From the NCBI RefSeq assembly GCF_007741535.1, contig NZ_CP036525.1, positions 5,208,001 through 5,272,000 on the forward strand: a stretch of 64,000 nt of DNA, in the 5' to 3' direction. The position numbers were made by a program, and so were the translations under genes. Shown here piece by piece: positions 47,801 through 59,800 of the stretch; the stretch's first letter is position 1; every line of letters starts with the position of its first letter. The DNA is from Rubripirellula lacrimiformis (GTDB lineage: Bacteria > Planctomycetota > Planctomycetia > Pirellulales > Pirellulaceae). The notes beneath the pieces were generated by a model. That model ran no database searches and was not told the origin of the DNA. It saw only the letters and a list, made by a program, of their open reading frames with translations.

Positions 47801-50800
47801 TGCCCATGCAACTGGATCAAGCTGCCGAGCAAAACCAAGCGGGTGGGTACCGTGACTTGTTCACGACGAATGATGGTGACTCGGGGATGCGGGTCATCCT
47901 GCCCGGCACCAGCGGTACGCGAAACACGTTCTATGTCCGTGTTCGAAGTGCGAACCTGACATCCAGCTACAGCACACTTGCCGGCATCAATGCCAGCCTA
48001 GTGGAAGGCGGAAAGACTTCGGGCGGATACCAGTTGCAGATTCGTCTGCGCGAAACCGACGAACATTCTGGCAGCGTCGTTCGCTATGCCGACCTGCGTT
48101 ACGCCACCAACGCGATCGTCGCGATCGGGCTCCCCGCCCACTCGCCTTTGGCGGGCGAGATGAATAATCCAGGCGGCGTGCTGGATTTGGGCAGTTTTAG
48201 CAACACCGACCGTGCTGCAACATCGATCTCTGGATTTGCCGACTCCTCACCGGATGCCTACACGTTCACAGTCGAGCGTGATTCGCTTCAAGGGTTGAAT
48301 CCAACCGACAATAGGCTGTCGTTGATGATTGACGTCGATTGGGCCGATGGGCTGACGCGCCCCAATACCAGCGCGTACCTGTTTGATGGCACGACCCTGA
48401 TCGCGATTGGCACCGATTCGAATGTTTCCGATGACCGAATCACACCGATCGTGCCCGGGCAACCATCGACGACCAAAGACGATTCACGAGGTTCTGTGGG
48501 CAGTCGCGATGCGTTCATCGGTCCTTTGGAATTATCCCCCTTGGGCGACTACCGCTTGGTGATCGCGAATCCGGAACAAGTTCCCGCCGACATGGCTCAG
48601 TTTTTCCGAAGCGATGCTGCCAATCCGTTGGCGCGTTTGGAACCGATCGATTCGGCCGTGCGGATCACAGATGACCGTTTTGATTACAATCCCGGCACCG
48701 GAGCCAACCAGACTCCCGTGCCGCTGGGTCCCAACGGGCCAGTTGCGGTTCAAGTCGGCTTTGATGACGACGGCAGCAACATCATCCCGTGGCAGTTCGG
48801 CGATATCCCGCTGATCACGCTTCGCGAGGACATCAACAACGCTGGCGAAGCACGGTTGTCGATCTACAACCCGATGACCGGTCGCCACGATGCCGTGATC
48901 GAGGAAGCAACCTCGAACGCTCCGCTAGGCGCAGCGGCTCAATCCACCAACGGAACCATTCTGGGAATCCGAAATCGCGGCAACGCGTCGCCGCAGAACG
49001 ATGCCAACACATCGACGACCTATTCGATTTCGAACGAAGGTCTGGTCACGCAAGTCGGTTCAACCGGTATCCAAACCTACGAACACTTCCTGACGACGGG
49101 TGCCAATCCAGTCAACACGAACCGGTTGGACAACGAAGGCACCGAGTTTGTCAGCATGACTTACTACAACTCGCCCGAGAACGCCGACCGATTCTTGTAC
49201 GGCATCAGCAACCGTGGTGCTTTCCAAGGCGTCACCGTGGGAGCTGACACTAATGGAAACGACATTGTCGGACCGGGAACGGGCGTCAATGCCGACAACA
49301 TCATCTTCCTGCTGGACCCCGACACGGGCACAGCGATCAGCCGCCGCGGCCAGAACATGATCGGTGGATACGAATCCGCCGATCCACTGGATCCTCGGCT
49401 GCAGAACAATTTCAACGGCAACAACAGCACTGCTTCTTACTTCCCACCGGAAACCCCCTGGGCAGGCACTCAGATCGTTGGGCAAATCCAGATCCCCACG
49501 AACTCGCCCGCTACCGGCAATCCCACCGGCAACGTCACCAGCATCACGACCAGCGTGGGCGATGCGGCCAAACTGTACGCGTTCACCGATCAGGGTGCCG
49601 TGTGGGAAATGGATATCGTCACCGGCAATGGCGGCCTGTATTCCAAGGGCGATCTGAGTGTTCCGACGGCCAACAGTGGGCTGCCAACATTGCTGGTCGA
49701 TCCTAGCGTCGCTGCGCCGATCGGCGGAGCGGATTTCATCACGGATTCTGATGGCAACCGACTGGTGTTCGAACAGGTCACTAAGGGACCGAGCAACTTC
49801 TTGGACGCGACCAATGACACCGTCGGCCTGGCTGACATGTACTTTGGCGTCGGACGTGCAGCGGGCGAAGCCAATTCGGTCCGTCGTTTCTATGCATTCG
49901 ATCTGGCCTCCCGAACCTCGCAGCCTGTGTTCACCTTTGGTGCGGACCGAGTGGCCGTCGACGGCAACAATGCCGGGGGCGAGTTCGCCGGACTGTTCTT
50001 CAGCCCCCTAGACCAATCCCTTTGGCACCTCTCGGACACCCTGCGTGATCAAGAAGGCCATGGATATGGTGAAATCGATGACCGCGGACCGGTCATCGGC
50101 GGCGGTTCGCTGCGATTCGGGTTCGATGCACTCAACGACGACTTCAACCACCTATCCCGTCAGGACGCAGATGGCGTTTTGGGCGGCATCGTCAGCGACA
50201 ACTCGGACGGCAACAACGATCTGGACGCATCCGACCTGCAAGGGTTCACCGGTTACAACTTCATCGGTGGTGCCCACGGTTCAGTCCAAAGCAACAACAT
50301 CGATCTGTCGGGATTCGCGTCCGATGACCTGCCCACGCTGTACTTCACCTACTTGCTAGACAGCGAGAACGTGAACGCCGATGACGACGCACCTAACTTC
50401 AGCGACGGCGACTTGGACGATGTGATGCGAGACTCGTTGCGAGTTTCGGTCGCTGGCGAAGACGGCGTATGGCGGCTAGTGGCGACCAACAACATGGACG
50501 ATTCGATCGACAACCGCGTTTGGCATGACAGTCGCGGGAACGTTCACGAATATGATCCGGTCGGAAGCAACGGATACACCGACATCGGCGACCAACGTTT
50601 CGTGCAAGAGTTATTTGACGGTGGTACCGATTTCCGCCAAGCACGAATCGATCTGGGCCCCTGGGCCGGACAAGAAAATGTGCGAATTCGCTATGAATTT
50701 AGCACCGCAGGCGAGGCCAGACCTGACCAGAGCGAGATCCAAGCGATTGCGGGCGAGCGTATTATCGATGGTCACACGCTGACGATTTCTGGTGATATGC

Positions 50801-53800
50801 CCGATTCGAACTTCACCAATGTGTCGGATCCATTGGTGACACGAACCAAGACGTTTGAATTCGACCACGGCTTGGTCGTCCAGATGCCATCGGGAGCTCA
50901 AATCGCCGCCGGCGGTCCAGTCGAACTGACGCGACCCGGCGGCTCTCGGATCATGCTGTTGACGGAGAACTCCGGCGAGTCGCTCGGGGTACAAGTCTTC
51001 GCATCCGATTCGGCTGCTGATGTGGCTGACAAAGTGGCCTCATTCATCGGCTTGTTCGCAACATCGCGCAGCCCCAGCAATCCAGCGTTGGTGTCCTTTG
51101 ACTCCGAGAACATGACCGGGAACTACGGTTTTGGCGGTTTACCATCGCAGATCATCTCGAAACCCGGGATCGCGGCGACATCCGATGTTGCGATCCAGAT
51201 TCACATTGGCATGACGGATATCGAAGTTCGTGATGTCATCCAACAATCACTTGCCGAAACCATTCGGTACGCTGACGTCGCCGCCAACTTGGCGTCTTTC
51301 CCAGTCGTCGGAAACACCAACTCGGTACGGGTCTACGACCTCGAAGTCACTCAGAACAACAGTTCCGATCCATTGACTCTGATCAACGGTCAGAACGCAG
51401 GCGTCGCGAACACGCCGGGTGCAGATTTCGGTGTCTATTCGGGTGGCAGCTCTCTATCCAGCCTACTGCGTGCGGGCGAACGATCACGTGGTCTGGGCGG
51501 TGATAACGGGATCTACATCGACGATATCGTGATCGGGCTGGCCGACCGCGGTGAAACATTCTCTGGCGCCAACCAGGGTACCACCATGGTGGACGACCCT
51601 TACTTCGAAGCGTTGTTATATGACGCACAGCGGGACGAAGACCGTCCGATCGTTCCAGAAGTCACTCGAGGTGCTTACCAAGTCGAAGTCAGGCTAGGCC
51701 GAGAATACTTGGGCGACGACAACGACGGTAAAGACGCGCGAGTCGGGCTGAACGAACGGCTGGCCGAGGGATTGAACCTGGTCATCAATAGCACCGGAGC
51801 AGACATCGTTGATGGAGACACGTTCACCCTATCCAACGGTTCAGAAACGCTGACGTTTGAATTCAATGATGTCACGGCGCCAGCGTTGACGACGGCCCCC
51901 GTTTCGACTCGAGTTCCGGTCAACTACACGATCTCCGATTCGCAAGGCAACATCGCGGACCGGATCCGGGCTGCCATCAACAGCACCTCGGTGCGGTCGG
52001 TATTGGGTGCCCAAGCCACCACGCAAGCCGGTAAATCAAGCGACCCGACCGACCCGGTCATCCTGATTCACGGTTATCTGGCAGCCACCAATCTGGGTGC
52101 CATTGATTTCACATCACCCCAAAGCGGCCGAGCCCATATCACAGGCAATCTGACCGGCGGTGATGTCGTCCTGGGAATCGACAATGGCGATCGCAATCGC
52201 CAGCGGGATCAGGGCGTGTTCATCGTCGATTCGAACGTGATCAGCTTTGCGTCGGGTACCGCCATCGACATCGTTGCTGACGACATCGCACCGGGCAGCA
52301 AAGTTCCACTGGAAGGCGATCGCCCCAAACCTGGTGCTCCGCAAAACCTGCCGACTCTATCCAACGAGAAACTGGTCCACGGTGCGGTGGTGCAGAACAA
52401 CCTGCTGATCAGCAACGGCAATGGCATCCACTTGGCCGGCAATCAAGACGCCGATGGTCCCAACGTGTACTCGCGAATCGTCAACAATACGATTTTTAAT
52501 TCCGCCATCGGAATTGACATCGAAAATAACGCGGCTCCGACCTTGCTGAACAATGTTTTGGTGGGCAACGGAATTGGACTTCGCGGCAACAACCAAGGGC
52601 CAACCGTCATTCGCGGAACCGTGTTTGACGACAACGGCAACAATTTCCCGGGAATCTCTGCAGGCACCGAAGCGATCATCGACCCGGTGGGTCCGCTGTT
52701 CGTGAACCCAAGCGATGTCAACTTTGGCCTCTCGGCTGGCAATCCAAATTTCTATCCCGCAGATGGCAGCGTGCTGATTGACAACAGCATTGAAAGTCAA
52801 CTGGATCGCACCTCGATCGTCGATGTCAAAGATTCGCTGGGCATCCCACGCAGCCCGATCGTCGTGACCCAGCGAGATCTGGCGGGCCAAATCCGTGACG
52901 ATGGTTCAACGTCGTCCGGACAATCCCAGAACGTGAAGATCGACCGCGGAGCTTTGGATCGATCGGATTCGGTTGGACCGGTCGCGACGATTCTCGTTCC
53001 TGCGGACAACGACGCCGAAATGATCGATATCGATCGGCTCGATACGTTCATGCAACTGCGTGAAGGCGTTTACAACTTCTTTGAAATCCTGCTGAACGAT
53101 GGTTCCGGCATGGGTCCGAACGAAGGAACGATCACGGCCGACCAAATCGTCTTGCTGGAAAACCGTCGCCCACTGTTGGCCGGAAATGAATACACCTTTG
53201 GCTACAACAATTCCAACCGCACCCTTCGCCTGACACCCGCAGCGGGCATTTGGCGTCAGGATGCGGTTTACGAAATTGTGATGCGAAACGACTTTTTGAC
53301 GTTGGCCGATGGCACCACCATCAACCCCATCGTTGATCTAGCGGGTAACCGTTTGCAACCCAACCGGCCCGACGGGCAAACACGATTTACGATCGTGATG
53401 CCAGAAGTCGAATTGGACTTCGGCGACGCCCCTGCGTCCTACGCGACTTTGTTCGCCACAGACGGTCCACGGCACGCGATCATCGACAATGCGACACCGC
53501 GACTGGGCAAATACATTGATAGCGAAGACGATTCGGCCGGTGTGGGTTCGGACGACATCGTGACCGCACCTGTGGTGGATGGCAATGTTCGCGAAGCGGG
53601 CGATGGCCCGTTCATCGTTACGACCGTCGGCACCGACGTGCAACTTGTATTGTCCACGTTGCCAGTGATCGGTGACAACATTTCGATCACCGCAGGTAGC
53701 GAAACGGCGGTCTTTGAATTGGTCGAAACCGGCCGATCCGTCGCCGTTGGCCGCATTCCGGTGGAATACCCGGCCGGTGCGACCGTCGAAGAGATCAGCG

Positions 53801-56800
53801 ACTTGCTGGCTGACAAGATGGCCGTCGAACTGCTGGCTAGAAATGTCCAAGCGACTGCGTCACACGTGGCCGGCACCAATAGCATCACGCTGGTACCACA
53901 AGACGACGAAGACGGTGCATACATCGGAACCGGTGTCGTTGACGGCACCACGTTGAACGGAGTCTTCTTGGATCCAAACAGTGGCGATGTGATCAGCTTC
54001 TTGAACCCGCTGGCTCCCAGCGGATCCGAGATCTTCCTAGAAGTTGTTGGCAGCGGTTTCGTGGATGCGTGGGTCGATTACAACGGCGACGGCGATTTCA
54101 ATGATCTGGGCGAACAAGTCCTGTCCAGCGTCGCCGTGGTCAACGGCCTGAACTCGCTGGTGCTGGTCGCCCCGGCCGTATCCGACGTTGCCGAAAACCC
54201 CGACAACTTTGGGTTCACCAACGCTCGCTTCCGACTCAGTTCAGACGGGAACCTGTCGCCCTTCGGATTGGCGTTTGACGGCGAAGTCGAAGACTACACT
54301 GTCGTCGTCGCCAAGGCTGCGATTCCAGTTTCCGCCGCCGATGCATACACGTTCCAAGAAGACGTCACGTTGGATCAAACCGGCGTGGGCAATGGTGTGG
54401 CAGCCAACGACAGCGACGCCGGCGTGACCAGCATTCAGTACGAAGTGCTTGAATCACCACTGCACGGCACGCTGACCCTGGATCCTGCCACCGGCCAGTT
54501 TACCTATGCACCCGATCCGGACTTCTACGGGGACGACTCGTTCACGTACCGCATCGCCGGAGTCCAAACCCTCGGTGCGGCAAACTATCCCGTTCGCAGC
54601 GAAGTTGCCACGGTTTCGTTGACCGTCACTGCGGTCAACGATGTGCCGATCGCCTTCGACGACGCTCGCGTCACTTTGGAACTCAGCGACACCAACACGA
54701 CCAGTACGGTTACGGTATCCAAAGCCGACCTACTAGACGGTGCGTTGGCCCAAGACGATGCCGATCTGCGGACAAGTCCCTGGGACGAAAAAGAACAGAC
54801 CCTGCGAGTCGTCCAAATCAACGTTCTGGATGCCACCGGTGCATCGGTGGAAGCCATTCCGATGGTCAGCACCTTTGTGCCCACCGCTGGTGTGCACACG
54901 ATCGCGACTTACGTTGCCGATGGATTGGGCGGGTTCGTCGAATCCGGATCGATCACGGTCACCGTCGCCGCGGACGCCGCTGTCCCAGGATCATTGGACG
55001 AAGTCGTATCGGTCCAGTACACGCCGAAGCTGCAGTACAACGAAGACAACCCGCGCACCGGTCCGGCGCCGTCGTTGGATGGGTTCACCTTCACCATCGC
55101 GGATGATGGCAAAACGACGCTGCCCGATGGAAACCTAGCCGCTACACAGCCAGCACCGGAAACATTCACAGCGAATGTCAGCATCCAAGTTCGACCGCAA
55201 AACGATTCCCCTGTCGCAGCCGACGACACGATCCCGTCCACGTCGCTGACGCCGGGGCCGATCGAAGACGTCGACTTCGTGATCCCCGTATCGTTCCTTC
55301 TGTCCAACGATACCGCTGGGCCGGTCGATGTGAATCGAACCGGATCGGATGACGAAAACACGCCCGTCGGTGCGAACGATGGCGCGGTGATGATCGTGAC
55401 GGACATGCCTGCGGACCCATTGCCGGCTAATTTCCCCGCCGGGTTCCAAGCATTCCCGCTGACCACCGCCGCCGGTGCGACCGTGTCCTATGACTCGGCA
55501 ACCAGTTCGCTGATCTATTCACGCAGCGACGACTTCTACGGTGTCGATTCGTTCCAGTACACCATTGTCGACCAAGGTTTTGACGTCGCCGTGGATGGCA
55601 CACGGACCAGCAATCCGAAGTACCACACCGCAACGGTGAACCTGACGATCGATCCGGTCAACGACGTGCCAAGTGCGATTGACCAGTCCTTCGAAACGTT
55701 GGAAGACGCGGACATCACCATTACCGCCGCCGACCTGTTGGGCGCCGCCTCGGGTGATGCGGATGCGATGCAGTCGACGTCGCCACTGGACGAAACCAAT
55801 CAAGTGGTGCGAATTTCCGCCTTGAAATTGGGCGGCACCAACGTCAATGCCGCTTCGGCAGCCGTTGGCCAATCCTATGCAACACCGCATGGATCCGTGG
55901 TTCCAAATTTCGATCTGGATCCACTGTCCACGAACTTTGGTTTCCTGATCGACTTGGTCTACACGCCGTCGACCGACTTCAACAGCGACAATCCGTTGAC
56001 CGGCGGACTTCGCACGCTGGACACGTTCGAGTTCACAGTGACGGATGACGGCATCTCGCCGCTACCACAGGGCGGCCCCGACGTTGTCAATCCGGTCCAG
56101 TCGGCTGTCGCAACGGCGTCCATCTTGGTGCGTCCGATCAATGATGCACCGGTGGCCGCCGATGATACGGCCAGCGGCGACGACGCGACGTGGAACGCTT
56201 ACTTTGCGAACCTGCCGACGCCCGAAGTGGCTCCTGTGCCGACCGAGGACATCGCGTTTGTGATTCCTCGCGACTTTGCCCTGGCCAACGATCGCAATGC
56301 ACGTGCTTCGGCCGGCGATGAATTGGATTTCACCAATGACGGTGATTTGTCGATTGTTGAAACGACGATCACGACCGCGTTTGGTGCGACCGTGACGTTC
56401 GACGCTAGCGGCGACATGCTGTACACGCCCGCCGCCGATCGTTTCGGAATGGACTCGTTTGTTTACACCGTGACCGATTTGGGGATCGACGAGGACTCCG
56501 CCGGTGATCGCGCGGTCAATTCGCTGTCCCACGAAGCCACGATTTTCGTGAACTTGGCCGCCGTCAACGATACTCCGCTGTTGGATCCGATCGCCAATGA
56601 AGCGATCGTCGAAGACACCCCGACGTTGACAGTCGCACTTGCCGGTATCGATGCAGGCGGTGGACCGACCGAGATTCAAAATCTGCGAGTCACCGCGACC
56701 AGCAGCGACACCGCTCTGATCCCCGACCCGGCCGTGACCTACACATCGGACGACATCGCTGGATCGTTGACGCTGCTGCCCAATCCAGATGGTGCTGGGA

Positions 56801-59800
56801 CGGTGACGATCACCGTGACGGTCGAAGACGCTGGTTTGGACAACGATTTGTCGACCACGGCAGACAACCTAACCATGACCCAGACGTTTGACGTCTTTGT
56901 GGCCGCGGTGAACGACGCCCCAACCACTTCGCCTGATTTGATCAGCGTCGGTTCCAGCCGCTGGAACGCGTATCACGGCGGCCTTGGTCCGATCCCCACC
57001 GAAGACACACCACTGGATATCGCACGCGACTTCCTGCTGGGCAATGATGCCAACGGTCCGGTGACGGCATTGGACGAATTGAATTTCACCCATGACGCGC
57101 CGCTGACAATCGTTCAGCAGCAGATCACCACCACACTTGGCGGTACCGTGATCTTCCTGCCCAACGGTGATCTGCGTTACTTCCCACCGTTGGACCAGTC
57201 CGGTACCGATTCGTTCGAGTACACCGTGACCGACACGGGAATCGACCAAGATCCGACGGGCGTGCCGACGGTTCGCCCGTTGACCTCCACCACAACGGTC
57301 ACGATCGAAGTGGTACCGGTCAACGATCCGCCGCTGATCGATCCGATTGCCGATGTGATCATCTCTGAAGATACGACCAGCCGCATCGTGACCTTCACCG
57401 GCGTCGACGCAGGTGGCAGCGAAACCCAAGACTTGCGTGTCACGACGCATAGCGACAACCCGACTCTGATCAATGATCCGGCCGTCACCTACACATCCGA
57501 CGGTGCGACCGGTTCGATCGACTTGGTTCCCAATCCAAACCAAACCGGTGATGCGATCATCACCGTGTTTGTCGAAGACGCGGGATTGGACGGCGACCTT
57601 TCGACATCCGCCGACAATAGCATTTCGTCGACACAGTTTCGTTTACGAGTGACGGCGTTGAATGACGCACCGATCGCCAGCGACGACTCGCTGACCGCGA
57701 CCGAAGACACTCCGTTGGTATTCTCGCAGGCTTCCCTGCTAGCCAACGACCGCAACGGCCCCGCCAATGCAACGGACGAACTGACCGGCCAAAACGATGG
57801 CCAATTGGTGATCCAGCAGCAAACGATCACGACCGCACTGGGCGGATCGGTGATCTTCCTGCCCGGAGGCAACTTGCAATACACGCCGCCGACCGATTCA
57901 TTCGGCACCGACACGTTCGAATACACCATTTTGGACGAAGGAGTCCAAGAAGACGAAAACGGCAACCAGATCGTTGCCCCACTGTCGGACGTTGGAACTG
58001 TCACGATCGACATCATTCCGGTCAACGATGTTCCGACATTGAACCAGCCGAACGCGGTCACGATGTTGGAAGACACCGTACGCCCCGTCGTGCTGACCGG
58101 CATTACCGCCGGTGGTGGTGAAGTCCAAAACGTGCGAGTCTCGGCGACCAGCAGCAATCCGTCGCTGTTGCCCGATCCGACGATCAACTACGTTTCGCCC
58201 AACGTCAACGTCCAGTTTGACTTGGTACCCAATGCCAACCAATTTGGTGTCAGCGTCGTGACCGTGGTGGTCGAAGACGCCGGCCTGGACAATGACTTTG
58301 CAACCGGCGGCGACAATCTGTCGGTGACCAAGACGTTCATTGTTCGCGTCAACGCCGTGAACGATCCACCGACCTTGGATCCAATTGGCGACGTGACGAT
58401 CGACGAAGACGCCGTTGGTGAATCGATCAACCTGACGGGAATCACCGCCGGCATCAGCGAAACGCAACTGATCCGTGTGATCGCGACCAGCGGTGACACG
58501 ACCTTGGCTGCGAACCCCACGGTGACGTACACGACCCCGGATAGCGGAGCCACGCTGACATTCGCTCCCGTGGCCGATCGATTCGGTACCACCCCGATTA
58601 CGGTTGTGGTCGAGGACGCTGGTTTGGATGGAAATTTCGCCACGCAGGGCGACAACCAACAAACCACTCGCACCTTCCAGTTGACGATCAATCCGATCAA
58701 CGACGCACCATCGATGGATGCATTGTCGGATCTTTCACTCGATGAAGACGCGCCGGAACAAGTTGTCGCGCTAACCGGGATCACGGCCGGACCGAACGAA
58801 AATCAGGCGATCCGCATCAGTGCGACCAGCGACAACACGACCTTGCTTGCCGACCCCAGTGTCGATTACCAATCGCCATTGGATGCCGGTTCGCTACGGT
58901 TCGTGCTGAACCCCGATCAGTTCGGTACCGCCACCGTGACGGTTCGGATCGAAGATGGCGGCGCCGACAACAACCTCGCGACGCTAGGGGACAACCTGAC
59001 ATCGTTCCAAACGTTCGTGATCGATGTCGCGGCCGTCAACGATGCCCCGTCGATCACCCCGATCGCCGACATCACCATCGACGAAGATTCACCGGTCCAA
59101 TTCGTGTCGTTGGCCGGTATCACGGCCGGTGGCAATGAAACGCAGCCGTTGCGTGCCTCGGTTTCTAGCGACAACGTCAACTTGATCCCAACGCCTCACT
59201 TGACACTCGATCTGTTCACCGGCGCAGGCATATTGGACTACACCCCCGCGGCCGACGGCTTCGGGTCCGCCACCATCGTGGTGACGCTAGAGGACGGCGG
59301 GGCTGACCAGGATCTGGACACACCGTCGGACAATGGCATCACCACTGAAACCTTTGTGATCAACGTTACACCGATCAATGACGATCCAACCCTATCGCCG
59401 ATCGCGGATCAAACCGTGGCCGAAGATTCAGGTCCGGCAACCGTATCGCTGGGCGGAATCAGCAACGGTGCCGGCGAAACGGGCCCGTTGCGAGTAACGG
59501 GCGTCAGTGCGGATACAACCATGATCAGTGACGTATCGGTGACCTACACATCCCCCGACGCCGACGCAACGTTGTCGTTCACACCGGGCACTGATCAATT
59601 CGGCACCACCACGATCACGGTCACCGTCGAAGACGGCGGAGTGGACGGGGACCTGGCGACGGCCGCCGACAACGGCACGACCACCCAGTCGTTCGATGTC
59701 ATGATCACACCGGTCAACGATTCTCCAACGATCAACCAGCCTAGCGACGTCACGATCAACGAAGATTCGCCACAGCAAACCGTTGCCTTGTCCGGCATCA